DNA of 64,000 nucleotides from Pomphorhynchus laevis (GCA_012934845.2 WNNJ02003331.1:1-64000); one strand, 5' to 3'. Shown: positions 1 through 11,053, numbered from the stretch's first letter. Notes: a model not told the origin generated them from the sequence alone. Program-made: numbers and translations.

Positions 1-164
1 AAATATTTTTTATATTTAATATATATTTAATATATTATTTATATATCAAATATATATTTGTTGTTCACTCAGAAATTATTAAGTAAATGAAGCTTTTATT
101 GAAATCGAATGTTTGATAGCCAACTGCTATCCTCAGCAGGATAAAATTATAAAAAGTTTTAAGA

Positions 165-375
165 AATTGTAATAATGGATCATTATCAACTATTTAAAAT
201 ATCTGACATATTAATTTTTGAATCATCGAAACATGTTCATTTATATAAACATGTACATTCAAAAAACTGTAATTTTCTGAAAATGCTAACAGAGGTTGAT
301 GAAATATTAAATATAATTTTCCTTCTTTATTTTGATCCAGCCTCAATAATTTCTTATTTATTGATTATTTACTTT
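165..375 (+). repeat. degraded FB1 palindromic repeat fragment
   Basis: Contains the FB1 arm words ATGGATCATTATCAACTATTT, a central GCTAACAGAGGTT and the outer TTTTGATCCAGC, in the order seen in the copies at 30.2, 40.4, 49.7 and 59.6 kb. It is more diverged than those copies. The 106-codon frame across it has no protein-like features and is treated as chance. The rest of 1-520 is AT-rich DNA with nothing else recognised. Confidence 0.6.
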
Positions 376-518
376 CACTATCGACTGTTAATCAACAAAG
401 GATTAGCAAAGTCATTTATGAACTTTGAAAAAAATAACGATTGCGCGCTAGATTCGATTAAGTTGCAAAAGGTTTCATATTCAGAAGGAATGTAGAGAAA
501 TTTGAAGTATTAATTTAC

Positions 519-770
519 ACTGACTGAGTATAACGGACTGTTTGCTAAGTAACTGAATTTTTGTAGTAAAGCTAAGTTGCTTTTAATAACTTTGTTATTA
601 AACATTCACGAAATTACATTATCATCACATGTTCAAGCTATAAATTTGTTCACAAACAAAATTATTAACTGCTTAAAAATGAGAGTGAATAAACTTTTAT
701 TGAAATCGAATTTTCGATAGCCATCAGCAGGATAAAATTATAAAAAGTTTTAAAAAATTTCTACATGATG
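519..770 (+). repeat. left imperfect inverted arm (partner 6405-6678)
   Basis: Starts with GAGTATAACGGACTG and runs inward through GAGAGTGAATAAA and AAATCGAATTTTCGATAGCC. The same words occur in reverse complement and in the same order at 6678-6405. A further partial direct copy of the inner part lies near 100-165, and a weaker one near 1570-1650, so this is a dispersed repeat rather than a unique terminus. Confidence 0.6.
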
Positions 771-921
771 ATTATGAAACAGCAGAAGTTCACTACTTAA
801 TATACTCGCAATCGCAACAATAATATAAATTTCAAATGTAAAATATTTTTAAAAATAACAGTTTTTGCTTGAAAATATTAAATGTATCGTGATTTAAGGA
901 ATAATCTATAACAGCCAATGA

Positions 922-1128
922 TCAAATTCCTATTTTAACATATTTATATTGACCAATACGTTTTGACAAGCCCTGTCCTGATTGATCTATATACACTCTA
1001 TCACAATCATCACAATGTATTTAATATACAATACCATCTTTATTGTAATGTGATTCATTATTTCTGCATTTAACTATGATATCTAATAAATTTAAATTTA
1101 ATTTATCCAAAAATCTATGTTATTTCTG
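922..1128 (-). pseudogene. Penelope-like element GIY-YIG endonuclease fragment
   Basis: The minus strand reads KDGIVY, then one in-frame stop, then IHCDDCDRVYIDQSGQG and LSKRIGQY. This is the spacing of the GIY-YIG endonuclease of canonical Penelope-like elements: G-(I/V)-V-Y, a CxxC pair, then Y-I-G-Q-T/S-G-R. The same domain is intact in PLE-P at 50.9 kb (GVVYKVGCRDC and YIGQTGR). The catalytic-region glycine of YIG reads D here. In a live element this domain nicks target DNA for insertion. No RT domain is visible beside it, so it is an isolated relic. Confidence 0.6.
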
Positions 1129-1197
1129 GCATTACCAGAAAATTTTGCATATTTAACTATTTTACTGTTTCGTATATCATCAATATATCCATATTAA

Positions 1198-1229
1198 TGA
1201 TACATCCATATGGATATATGGATGTATCA
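1198..1229. repeat. perfect 14-bp palindrome, 4-nt loop
   Basis: Arms 1198-1211 and 1216-1229 are exact reverse complements around GGAT. The surrounding words ATCCATAT repeat several times. One of a series of fold-back sequences in this window. Confidence 0.85.
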
Positions 1230-1740
1230 TCCATATATCCATATGTATTTTCATATGAAATTACATATTTTTAAAAAATACGTAATTATTTTAAAAAATA
1301 ATAAATTTAAATTTATTTAAATATGGTAAATTTAAATAAATTTAAATAAATTTAATTTTTTTTAAATACATGCTCTTAATTTATAAAAAATATTAAATGT
1401 ATCATGATTTAAGGAATAATATATAATATCCCCTGATCTAATACTTTTTTAACAGAATATTCACGCAGACTATATTCATGCAGATGGTATCTCAAACGAT
1501 AGATGAGGAATAATACAATAAAAAACGGAATGCTATACAACTTCATAATTATTAACTGACCAAAGGAGAAAGTGAATAGAATTTAATTGTAATCGAATTT
1601 TCGATTCTAACTGCTATAATCAGGTAAACTCATATAAAACAGTTTTAATAATAAGATTTTCTTAAATACAAAAACGACAGTATAGTTAAATGACAAAATA
1701 AGCATTCATTGGTGTTGTGCTGCTGTTGAATTCATTTAAT

Positions 1741-2028
1741 CGTTTACGTCAATCCAACTCTTCTTCATGCTTCGAGGTCTCAAATCCATGGGGATCTGAG
1801 CCCCCAACCGATCCAACACGCCGCTTTCCGATTGAACCACCGGGGTCTTTCAACCCCGAAGAATGCAATTGGCGCGGACTAAGCTGAGTAAACGAGATAC
1901 GAGGAGCTTAATAAATCTAAGCCTTTGCTTTGGGGGACGTCCTCTAGTGAAGAAGACTAATCCAGAGATAGCCCAGCTGCCCGTTGGCGCACCTGGGTTA
2001 TCACTTCTTACAGGTCTTTCGGGTTGCT
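1741..2028 (-). mobile_element. LINE-J 3' end, inverted copy
   Basis: The reverse complement of this stretch matches the 3' part of the plus-strand LINE-J fragment at about 2637-2830. Both carry GACGTCCCCCA, a block ending GAAAGACCCCGG, GGCGGCGTGTTGGAT and GGCTGGGAGGCT-like text. Two 3' ends of one family therefore lie opposite each other, joined near 2029. Higher GC than its surroundings marks the element boundary near 1740. Confidence 0.65.
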
Positions 2029-2860
2029 TGCGAGAATTGTTAACAGGGTTGAAATATTGATGTACACCAAGCGATTCTTCTATGAAGACAACCCTGATGC
2101 ACGTCAGTTCTACCCTATTACAGGTGTGCATCAAGGCTTTCCACTTTCTGCAATCTTGTATCTTGCTGCCTCCATTAAACTCTACAAAAAATTCACACAC
2201 GATCAACATCTTGTGGTATACGCTGATGATACCACATACCTGTACTCTGGACGCAGGTGCAAATATGTAGTCTCTGACATTAGCCGTTTCTTTACTAGAT
2301 TAAATGATCAGCTGCCGTTGTCCAACCTTGTTTTAAACTCCTTCAAATCACAGGTAGTTGTATTTCATTGCCCCTGCTACAATGAAAAAACTAAAGAGAT
2401 TAGCACTCTCAGCTCTAACTTCCATCCTGTCTAATCAACCACTGTTTATCTTCACAAGTCGAGAAAAATACCTGGGGTTCTCAATTACGGTGAACTGGTC
2501 AGAAAAATCTGACCTGAATATACTAAAACGTATCCTGAAGAAAACTAGATGGATCCTGAAACGGGCCCAACATCTGTCATTGAAAGAGAAAACCCAAGTG
2601 CGCCTCTGGGGGTATTTGGTCTATCTCGGGATTTGTCTTCTTTTCAGAAAGACGTCCCCCAGAACAAAGACTGAGAATTCTTAAGCTTCTCATCTTGCGA
2701 TTACCAAGCATCGTCCGCCTTGATTGAATTATTCAAGGGGTGAAAGACCCCGGGTGGTTCAGTCGAAGGGCGGCGTGTTGGATTGGCTGGGAGGCTGAGA
2801 TCCCGTTGGACCTGAGGCCTTCAAAATTGGTGAAGACCTGAATCGCGACTCATTAGCAAA
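2029..2860 (+). pseudogene. LINE-J reverse transcriptase, 3' fragment
   Basis: The frame at 2024-2434 reads IVNRVEILMYTKRFF, then TGVHQGFPLSAILY (RT motif G-x-x-Q-G-x-P-L-S) and LVVYADDTTYLY (catalytic YADD). The frame at 2358-2684 continues with REKYLGF, the thumb motif of non-LTR RTs. The two frames overlap, so at least one frameshift separates them. The same family recurs at 5.6 kb (TKRFFCEGDPDARQF against TKRFFYEDNPDARQF). The part after 2684 is GC-rich 3' UTR. It is a 5'-truncated I/Jockey-group LINE. Confidence 0.75.
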
Positions 2861-3200
2861 ATTTTTCATTCCTGTATTTTCGATACAAGTTCCTTTTTAT
2901 TTTATTTTTTAGTTGTTATATAACACTAAGTTTTGTTATTTAATAAAATCTTTATTTTTATCTTTATATGAGTTGAATGTCGTTGATTAAGGCCTTGTGT
3001 AGCAATTAGAGTGCATTCAATCTGTTTGATTTAGAGATCGCTACCTTTTGTTTATCGCAAAGATTGCATCATAAAAGTAAAATTAAGAAAATCTTTATCT
3101 TATCTTAAAACACGTACACAATGTTGGGGTGTACAAAATGTAACATCGGTGCTTAAAAGGGAAACTCGATAATGCAAATTTCAGCTAAAACAACTGTAAT
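2861..3200. other. AT-rich spacer
   Basis: No coding frame or recognised repeat; the second LINE-J copy probably begins near its right end. Confidence 0.4.
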
Positions 3201-3263
3201 TAACGAGGTAAGTGGAGCTTTTTATTCAAATTTGGTCTCAAGCATGGAGGGGGAACTCCCCTA

Positions 3264-4073
3264 TTGCAAAAATTGGTCAATTTAGTATGCATAAACCACC
3301 TCGAACCATTTGAAAAGCTGAATATATTCATTAAGTTCTTAAGGGGATTCTCAGAAATTTACAAGAAAAGAGTATTATTTAACTCAGTAATAAATTTCAA
3401 AGCAGAGGTGCGTATATCTTTCTGCACCTTTGACCTAGCTGTGGCGTATACGGAATACTTCAAGAAGAGATTTTCAGATATTGGTACTACATATTTTAAG
3501 CCTATCCAGGCTACCTTGAAAATTACCAATATTCCTTCCTTTTTGTCTGCTGACAATACACAAGCCATAGAAAGGGAATACCACGTGACTAACCTTCGAT
3601 TTATCATAGGAAGGAATGACCTTCTCACCCCAGTTGTCTTCGGTTCCACGTCAGTAGACGAGGCTGAAGGTCTTGCTAATTCTTCCTGTAAACCATTCCT
3701 GGGGCATAACTTATCATTTACATTATTAGATACTGATTCACTGATGTATCCCCATTGCAATAACTGCCATGAATTGGGCATTAGAATACAATTTCCCTTG
3801 GACATGTGGGGTATGTGGAACTATCAAAGAACATTCGGGAAGTGCGATAAGTTTCCGCACTGTTCGAATGGCGGAGAAGAGCACTCTTTATGGTCGCGGA
3901 AATGCAGCGTCTTCAAAAGTTATAAAAAGCGCCATTGTGGGGCTTTCGCTAAACCGGTCAACTTCGCTGATGCTTGTTCTTCCAACATTAGAATGATTAA
4001 CAATAAAATTACGGACTTGGACATTTTAAAGTTTATTGATGCCAAGCAGCAGGCATCTATGGAAAAAATGTAA
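3264..4073 (+). pseudogene. LINE-J ORF1 (zinc-knuckle nucleic-acid-binding protein)
   Basis: The 269-codon frame ends in a cysteine-rich region: CNNCHELG (about residue 165), CDKFPHCSNGGEEHS and WSRKCSVFKSYKK. These resemble the CCHC knuckles of I/Jockey ORF1 proteins, which bind the element RNA. An overlapping frame at 3769-3996 carries TCGVCGTIKEHSGS, so the knuckles appear split by a frameshift near 3780. The N-terminal 150 residues would be the RRM-like or coiled part but show no motif I can name. Followed by endonuclease and RT pieces in normal LINE order. Confidence 0.6.
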
Positions 4074-4376
4074 GAATTAATTCGATACTTAATACCCAAG
4101 TTTAAACAGTTACTAAATCCACCTGGAACAACTGCTAAGACTACAACTAAAAAAGCCCCCAATTCTAAGAAGCGAAATCCCTCGATGCAAAGCTTATCAT
4201 CTCTCACATGGGCAAGGAAAGATAAAGTTTGGGAAATGGCGATCACCTCAACGGGAAATGAAGAAAATGCTTGTGGGCAAGTGACTCTACCTATTGTGAC
4301 CGGTTGTGGGAAGGGCAACCTTCTTGTCTCTGGTTCCAACAAATGGGAGGGCGTCCCACTCCGGTATCACTAACTC

Positions 4377-5316
4377 AATGGGTAATAATCAAGAACCTTT
4401 TTCATTTAATATTTTTCAGTTGAATTCGGGAAGTGCTTCGCCCTTAGGCTTCTATCTGGTAGAGATGCAGATGTTAAAGTCCTTCAAAAGACGAGGTATA
4501 TCTGTCTCCCCCCCAGAATATTACTTGACTTATCCCAGAGCACATAACCACATACTTCACTCCGTAAATAACCCATCCTCACTCCTCTTCTTCTCACGGT
4601 CTTCTAACTTAAGTGAAATGCTCTTTAAGGTCATCGCTCTTACTTAACTATTCTTGTACATCCCTTTCTTGTTTAGCTATATCACTTGTTAAGAACGGTA
4701 AACGCATAAGCATAACCAATGTCTACATCCGACCAGGGTCAATTCACAAGAACCGTGACCTCCTGAATCGAATATCAGGTAGCGGCTACAACATGTTACT
4801 TGGTGACTTTAACGACAGAACTGGTCGTTGGATTAATGCAGCGCTCTGCAGAGCCAGGAATGACTATCTTTTACATAAACAACCATCCCCACCTTTAATT
4901 GCTATACAACAAATTTTATCTTCGATATTCTACTGCTACATAGGATGTGGTTGTTAAAACCCTTCTGCAACGAGCAGTCGCATCAAAATCTGACTACCTC
5001 GCATGACCTAATATGCTGACGGCTAGAGGAAGATACGTTGCTTAGAAGGAGGTTTCACTTTGATCCTATCAAAGTGGCCTTCTTTCAGGCAGCTATCCTA
5101 CTCTTCCCCAGAATAGGGAATGAGAGTTTGACCGAATTTAATTCCTACCTCTCTTCACAAGCTACCGGTATACTTTCGACTACATGTAAAGGTCACATTT
5201 ACAGTTCCACTTCAACAAAACTCAAGGTCATTGCAAAAATACTAAACCTTCCCAATCTCTCTGCTTCCTTCAGGCAGATTTCCTTAAATATTCTATATTC
5301 TATTCCCTTATTCTAG
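4377..5316 (+). pseudogene. LINE-J ORF2, endonuclease (EEP) domain and linker
   Basis: Frames at 4306-4647, 4613-4957 and 5038-5316 follow each other. The first has FNIFQLNSGSA, like the N-terminal 'QWN' start of AP-like endonucleases. The second has ITNVYIRPGS and MLLGDFNDRTGRW, the Y-x-P-G and G-D-F-N catalytic motifs of the exonuclease-endonuclease-phosphatase fold that nicks target DNA. The third fits the endonuclease-RT linker. At least two frame breaks separate them. The domain is eroded and would not be active as read. Confidence 0.6.
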
Positions 5317-5320
5317 ATAT

Positions 5321-5346
5321 AGGCTCCAGCTGAGTAGCTGGAGCCT
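5321..5346. repeat. perfect 11-bp palindrome, 4-nt loop
   Basis: AGGCTCCAGCT, GAGT, AGCTGGAGCCT, inside the LINE-J ORF2 linker just after the 5038-5316 frame stops. Confidence 0.9.
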
Positions 5347-5559
5347 CAATGTTTTTAGCCTCATCATCCGATGTAGTCAACATCAATATTTGCCGTAGAA
5401 TATTGTTACTCAAGAGACAATCTGTTGTATGTCTCAAAGACCTGTGACCCATTTCGATTCAAAACTCCCTCATCTTCATCTACGAAAAAGCGCATGCGCG
5501 TAGAATTCGCAACCATTTAAGTAGGCGTAATTTAGTCCCACCTGGTTTCCATCGGTTCG

Positions 5560-6180
5560 TTAAAGGTCGCTCGGTCCATTCAGCAGTAGGTAAAGTGTAT
5601 CAGTTTTGTCAGGAGAATAATCATGCTGTGTCTGTTTTTCTTGACTTCTCTGCTGCATTTAACCGCATTTCCATTCCTTTTGTTATTACTTCTCTCAGGT
5701 CCCTCGGGTTGCCTGGGAGAATTGTTAACAGACTGGAAATATTGCTGTACACCAAGCGATTCTTCTGTGAAGGCGATCCTGATGCACGTCAGTTCTACCC
5801 TATTACAGGTGTGCCTCAAGGCTCCACCTGTTATAGGGAGCATCAAGGCTTGTAAAGACGTCATCCAGGGTAGTCGCAGCCTTATCGAGCGTAAATTTAT
5901 GCAGTATGCAGATAAAAAATTCTTTTAGACTTCCTCAAACTGACGAATTTTGAAGAAATAAAAGAGTTTTCAGGAAAAACTATCACGGGTAAATCCTGAA
6001 TATTTTCTAATGCCGTCGTCTGTAAATGGATACCATGATAAGATATGCAAAATTAAGTTATCTTGTCATCTTAAAGGCCCGAAATGTGTTTGTAGGTACT
6101 GTGATCGTAGCTGTGAATCCTTACTTTACATATTTGTTTGTCCATATCTCGTAAACGTTCCCTTGAGTTGTGTAGATGGG
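5560..6180 (+). pseudogene. LINE-J reverse transcriptase and C-terminal zinc motif
   Basis: The frame at 5595-5855 reads AVSVFLDFSAAFNRIS (RT motif A, catalytic D) and TGVPQGS (motif B region), then diverges. At about 6050-6170 a separate frame reads PKCVCRYCDRSCES and YIFVCPYL, the C-x-C-type cysteine motif found at the C-terminus of I/Jockey/R1 RT proteins. The YADD segment is missing between them, so an internal deletion is likely. Same family as the fragment at 2.0-2.9 kb. Confidence 0.65.
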
Positions 6181-6404
6181 TTAAGTTAGCTATATGCTCT
6201 GCACATCGTCGATGCTTCACAATACTGCATAAGTAAAGAATTGGTTGTCAAACATTATGGTCAGATGGAATGCGGCGCTTACGATTGAATTACACACAAA
6301 ATTATTGAAATTGATGTATTTTCCTTTTTTGTTCTTCTGTTTTGCTCCAAACAGTGAGGTATAATGGGCTTAATAACACTCTTCATTATTATTAATTTTT
6401 TAAA

Positions 6405-6678
6405 ATTGTTTTTTTATGATTTTATCTTGATGATATCAGTTAGCCATGGAACATTCGATTTCAAAAAAAAATTTATTCACTCTCTCCTCTAATCAACTAA
6501 TAATTTCAATGAGTAAAACACAAATTTTTAAAAAACATGTGATGATAACGCTTTTCCGTGAATGTTTATTTAAATATAATTTTTAATAGCAAAGCTATTA
6601 AAATTAATCTTAGCTTTACTATAAAAATTGAGAATACATGTTGAGTTACTTTGCAAACAGTCCGTTATACTCGGTCAA
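6405..6678 (-). repeat. right imperfect inverted arm (partner 519-770)
   Basis: The reverse complement begins GAGTATAACGGACTGTTTGC and continues with ATCATCACATG, GAGAGTGAATAAA and AAATCGAATG, collinear with 519-770 but with many substitutions and small indels. The two arms bracket about 5.6 kb of LINE and PLE debris. Confidence 0.6.
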
Positions 6679-6862
6679 TATAAGCTTTAAAAAATAAAGT
6701 TTAATTGAATTTATCGAAATTAAAAAACAACAAATTTAAACAATTTGCAATCAAATTTTTAAATTTATCTCAAGCTATTTTGCGATAAGCATCTTAGACA
6801 AATATTTTAATTAATTTCTGTATTTACAATTAGATATAAACGAAGGTTCTTTAATTTAGAAA

Positions 6863-7051
6863 GTGTTTGAGCGAGCTTATATTATGGCACGCACAAGAAA
6901 ATTTTGGCTTAATTATCCAGATCATAGAGATAACAATGCTGATAAAGTCGGAGAAATTAATGGACATTTTTGTCGACTAACCTCCGATCACTGGGCAGAA
7001 ATATTTGATATATTAACGAAACGGTACAGTATACCAACCAATCCAATATAG
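6863..7051 (+). CDS. unrecognised short open frame (possible exon or relic)
   Basis: The frame opens at GTG; the first ATG is at 6884, giving 55 codons that begin MARTRKFWLNYPDHRDN. The composition (W, Y, H, charged residues) is more protein-like than most frames here, but I recognise no family. No clear splice site or polyadenylation signal was tied to it. It could be an exon of a host gene or a transposon remnant. Confidence 0.25.
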   Translation: MFERAYIMARTRKFWLNYPDHRDNNADKVGEINGHFCRLTSDHWAEIFDILTKRYSIPTNPI

Positions 7052-7497
7052 GCCATTGATTAGCATGTACAGCTTTTATAGGCCATGTGAAATTTTAAGA
7101 AACCTGTTTAGAATTAACTTCATTCGATTTAAGTAAAAATTGACTTGTAATTTATTCACATTTTATATTATATAAATTAACTTATCATAACGAACGAAAA
7201 AGGACTTTTGACAGAACGTGCGAGAACAATCAATAATTTTAATCGATTTACAAATAAATCGTAATCAAATGTGTAAAATAACAAGACAAGTATTGCCAAG
7301 GACTCTAGTATTTACAAGTTTTAAATTTTAGTATTTATTTTATTTAATAAAATAAATCCCGTATACGGCCACTAAATTAATAATCGAAATTAATTAATTA
7401 CTAGACGAAATTAAAATAGATTGCACACTATCCAACGTGGAATCACAATTTAACTATGAGTGAAATAATAATTCATCATATATTCCATTAACGGATT

Positions 7498-8215
7498 TGT
7501 AATAAATCATCTTGGTAAACATTTGATCATGTAGATAAAAGAATTTTTTACAATTTTAAGTCATTGTTACAATGACTGCACAGGTGTAATAAATCATCTT
7601 GGTAAACATTTGATCATGTAGATAAAAGAATTTTTTTACAATTTTAAGTTGATACACCTGTGCAGTCATTGTTACAATTGAAATTTTAATGACTATTTTA
7701 TTTTGCACGTTTTTTAATCCTATCTATAATACAACAGCAGCAAGCTAAATTTCAGTATTGATTAACCTCATCAGCTACTGATCCAATATCTACGTTACAC
7801 GTTTTGGTTCTATCTATCTTGACTGACGATCACTCTACTCGTCTGTTTTTTTCGGCATTTAGTTTTTATAATTTAGTTTTAAATACATCTAAATACATTT
7901 TGCAAATTAAATTGAAATCATTTATTATTTCAAATTAAATCAGCATTGGTAGGAGAAGGTGCTACCATCAATTTAAAAACCTACTTATTTTTCCTAATGA
8001 TTACTATTATCAAACTAGTCATATATAGTTTCTTTTCTAATTTTAAGTTGATATACCTGTACAGCCATTGTTACAATTGAAATTTTGATGACTATTTTAT
8101 TCTGTACGCTACTTTTATCATATCTATAAGCCAACAACAGTACGCTACATTTCAGTATTGGTTAACCTCATCGGTCACTGATCCAATACGTATATTTCAC
8201 GTTTTGGACCTTTTA
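7498..8215 (+). repeat. Rep390 repeat region with 70-bp internal duplication
   Basis: Rep390 is a ~385-bp repeat that runs from GACGATCACTC through CAGTATTGGTTAACCTCATC to CACGTTTTGG. One nearly complete unit lies at 7827-8213 and a partial one at about 7640-7826. Upstream, the stretch from 7498 (AATAAATCATCTTGGTAAAC onward) is duplicated at about 7588-7652. The intervening GTCATTG/CAATGAC and GCACAGGTGTA words reappear inverted (TACACCTGTGC), a further fold-back. No coding signal; nearly the same unit returns after LINE-A at 10.1-10.5 kb. Confidence 0.65.
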
Positions 8216-8216
8216 A

Positions 8217-9923
8217 ATGACCTCCACTCAATTCAAGACCTCCACTCTTGATCCTTCTCAATTCTCCGATTACCTAATTTCAAAAACTGTTTCTCTAATC
8301 GATTCGATCATCGTTTTTCTACAAACTTATTGTATCTCGTCTGTTCGTATCCCTGAGCTCTTTTATCTACTTGCGGTATCTGAAGATGAGGTATCTTGCC
8401 TTCTTATTTCGTTAACTTGTAAGTCCTCTCCTGCCGATCCCATCCCTACTCGAATTCTCAAATTGTTGTCAACAGACTTCACACCTTTCCTTACCAGCCT
8501 CTTTAACTCGTCAATAGTGAATGGAATATTTCCTGTTCTTTGGAAAACGTCCATTGTTCGTCCCCTACTTAAAAAGCCCTCTCTTGACCCCTCTCTTTCT
8601 TAATCTTATCGCCCAATATCAATTCTACCAACCTTATCTAAAATTCTTGAACACCTTGTCTTAGATCAGATAAACAAGTATCTCTCTTCATCGCAGCTAT
8701 ACCCTTCTTTTCAATCTGCTTTTCGCTCCAATCATTCCACCGAACTAGCATGTCATAAAGTATTTTCTGATCTGCTCTCCGCTCGTGACAAAGGACTGTG
8801 TAGTGTGGTAATATCGCTCGATCTTTCATCTGCATTCGACATTGTCGATCACGAAATCCTTCTTTTTCGTCATCGCTATCACTATGGTTTATCTTCGTCC
8901 ACCTTGGCTTGGTTCTCTTGGTATCTCTCCGATCGATCATTTTCCGTCCATTCTAATTCGATGTGTTCTCCTCTATCTTCTCTCTCTTGTGGTGTACCTC
9001 AAGGTTCTGTACTTGGCCATATTCTATTTACGCTTCTTCTTGGAGATTTATCTTGTATAACTAGTAAATTCTGCTTCATGGTAATGCAGTACGTTGATGA
9101 TATACTTCTTTATTCTCATTCGTCTCCTCATTCCCTAAGCCAACTTTTCGTATCCGCATCTAATTGTCTTCGTGCTCTATCAGAACATCTAATTTCTTTG
9201 CGCATGTCCCTAAATCCTACCAAATCTAAAGTGTTATGGATTTTTCCCTCCACTGTTTCTGTTATTCCTCCATATCTGTATCTTCAGAACACAATTATTC
9301 CTGCTGTAGATAAACTAGTATTTCTAGGTATTCACTTCGACAATAACCTGCATCTCGATCCCTTCATTCGTGATAAAACTAGGTCTTCAAATATTCTTCT
9401 CCGTGATATTCGTCTCGTCAGAAATTCTCTAGATTTTAGTTCTTGTAAATCTCTTATCTCCTCCCTTCTTTTCCCACGTATTGATTACTGGCTTAGCCTT
9501 CTCGCTTTCTCTTCAAAGTCATCCCTTAAATATCTTCAACGCCTCATTAACACTGCGGTGCGCATCCTTTTTCGACTTCGTAAATTCGATCATATATCTT
9601 CCTATTTATCAAAACTTGGATGGCTAAGTATTGAACATCGCGTTCGTTTTCGTCTGCTTTGCCTGACTTATCGCCTTCTCCATTGTTATTCTTCTTCTTA
9701 TCTTTATCTGCCAACTCTAAGTGAATCTCGCTATCTTTCTACTCACCTACGTTCCTGTGATTCTCTTCTGCTACACGTACCTATTCACTCAACCAATTTC
9801 GGCCGTCGATCCCTACATATCGCTGCTCCTCTCCTTTGGAATTCCTTACCTAATCATCTGCGATCATCATCCTCACTCCGATTTTTCAAAAAGCAGCTAA
9901 AATCGATGCTACTAAACGATTAA
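8217..9923 (+). pseudogene. LINE-A reverse transcriptase (CR1/L2-like), 5'-truncated
   Basis: The frame at 8217-8603 holds the pre-RT segment (PADPIPTRILK and NGIFPVLWKTSIVRPL). After a stop and frame change, 8805-9923 gives 372 codons: ISLDLSSAFDIVDHEIL (motif A), SCGVPQGSVLGHILF (motif B), MQYVDDILLYSH (catalytic motif; YVDD instead of the usual YADD), NPTKSKVLW, LVFLGIHFD, and a C-terminal RRSLHIAAPLLWNSLP, the signature of CR1/L2-group LINEs. No endonuclease domain remains. The long RT frame is the best preserved LINE frame in the window. Confidence 0.85.
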
Positions 9924-9959
9924 CTTTTTTTTATCTGTTTCGCTTTTGTGGGCTTGTAA

Positions 9960-9995
9960 GCACACAGTCTGTGTGCATTTGCCACATTAAAAAAA
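9960..9995 (+). ncRNA. LINE-A 3'-terminal stem-loop and tail
   Basis: GCACACA, GTC, TGTGTGC forms a perfect 7-bp hairpin, followed by ATTTGCCACATTAAA and an A run. LINE-B has the same layout with an unrelated stem sequence (GCGTGC/GCACGC). In L2-clade LINEs such as eel UnaL2 a 3' stem-loop is the RNA recognition site for the element's own RT, so the same role is inferred. Confidence 0.6.
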
Positions 9996-10024
9996 CTTTC
10001 ACATAGAATTAAAAGAAAACGAAT

Positions 10025-10487
10025 CGAGTGATCGTCAGCCAACATTGAAAATCCCAAACGCGAAACGTATGTATTAGATCAGTAGCTGATGAGTAACTGA
10101 TTTTTAATGTGGCTGACGATCACTCGACTCATGTTCTTTTCGGCATTTGGTTTCAATAAAAGACTTTCGTCTTACATTTTGCAAATTTAATTAAAATCAT
10201 TTATTTTTAATTAAATCAGCATTAGTATGGAAAGATATATCGTCAATTTGAAAACTTACCTGTTTTTGCAATTAATTTCTGTAATCAAAAAAATCATCGA
10301 TAGTTTGCTTCCTAATTTTAAGTTTATTTAATTGTGCAGTCAATGCTACCATTGAAATGTTTGGCACTGTACGCTACATTAATCCTATCTATAAGCCAAC
10401 TGCAGTACGCTACATTTCAGTATTGGTGGACCATCAGCTACTGATCCAATACCTATGTTTCACGTTTCGGTCCCTTTAATTGTTCAC
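10025..10487 (+). repeat. Rep390 unit with inverted head
   Basis: 10112-10487 is a second Rep390 unit in the same orientation as 7827-8213, so LINE-A sits between direct copies. Its left end is preceded by an inverted piece: the 16-bp words at 10025-10040 and 10111-10126 are exact reverse complements, and 10063-10100 is an inverted copy of the unit's CAGCTACTGATCCAATA segment. A further partial unit start follows at about 10487-10530. Confidence 0.6.
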
Positions 10488-10530
10488 AGTCATTGCTACA
10501 ATTTAAATGTTGATGACTTTATAATTTTGT

Positions 10531-11050
10531 TACGTATCCTTAATTTCTCTAAGAAACAAATTTTCTACTATGTACAGTTGTGATAGATTAGCAGCTACAA
10601 CTTTAACTTACCACCCATAATGGTGTCTCTTTAGTGCAAATTAAATGAAATTTATGATATAATTTATTTTGATAGTATTAAGATTCCGCCTAAATAACAA
10701 TAATTTTTCGTTTTGATAATTTATTTTTGTTATTAATAGTTTAAGTTAATGGGGTTTCTCACTGTGATCCGCTGACCCTTTCTTTTAAGTGTATTTATCG
10801 CCAATCTGCAAGCATGTATTAAGAATGTCGGCGAATATTGTATATTGCATGCAGTTTACTTCGCACTTCTTTAAACAAGTTATGCAATATCAAGCAGTAA
10901 AAATTTAAAAACAAATCAACCTTCCAGAGTATAAAAGTCAAGTGTCTTCAATACGTTCTACAGCCATTCTTGCGTCCCCCATAGATGCAACAAGCGCATT
11001 AAGATTAGTATCACGGATATGGAATCCCACTGTCTGCATTTGTACAAGCT
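10531..11050. other. spacer without recognised genes
   Basis: Mixed-composition DNA; no frame longer than a few dozen codons and no repeat match noticed. Confidence 0.4.
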
Positions 11051-11053
11051 TAG

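Larger units (their letters stand above)
866..1455. repeat. short direct repeat either side of the GIY-YIG relic
   Basis: The stretch at about 866-935 (AAAATATTAAATGTATCGTG, then ATTTAAGGAATAAT) is repeated at about 1388-1455 with a few changes. The GIY-YIG relic and an AT-rich palindrome lie between the two copies. Confidence 0.55.

Noticed and set aside
1850-2209. 119-codon minus-strand frame as a gene
   Set aside because: Antisense shadow of LINE-J; the same holds for 5580-5864, 16708-16911, 17428-17682 and 25052-25363.
519-6678. Inverted arms as ends of a large DNA transposon
   Set aside because: No transposase frame, no target duplication seen, and other partial arm copies lie outside.
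8638-8940. 100-codon minus frame opposite LINE-A
   Set aside because: Shadow of the RT frame; no independent motif.
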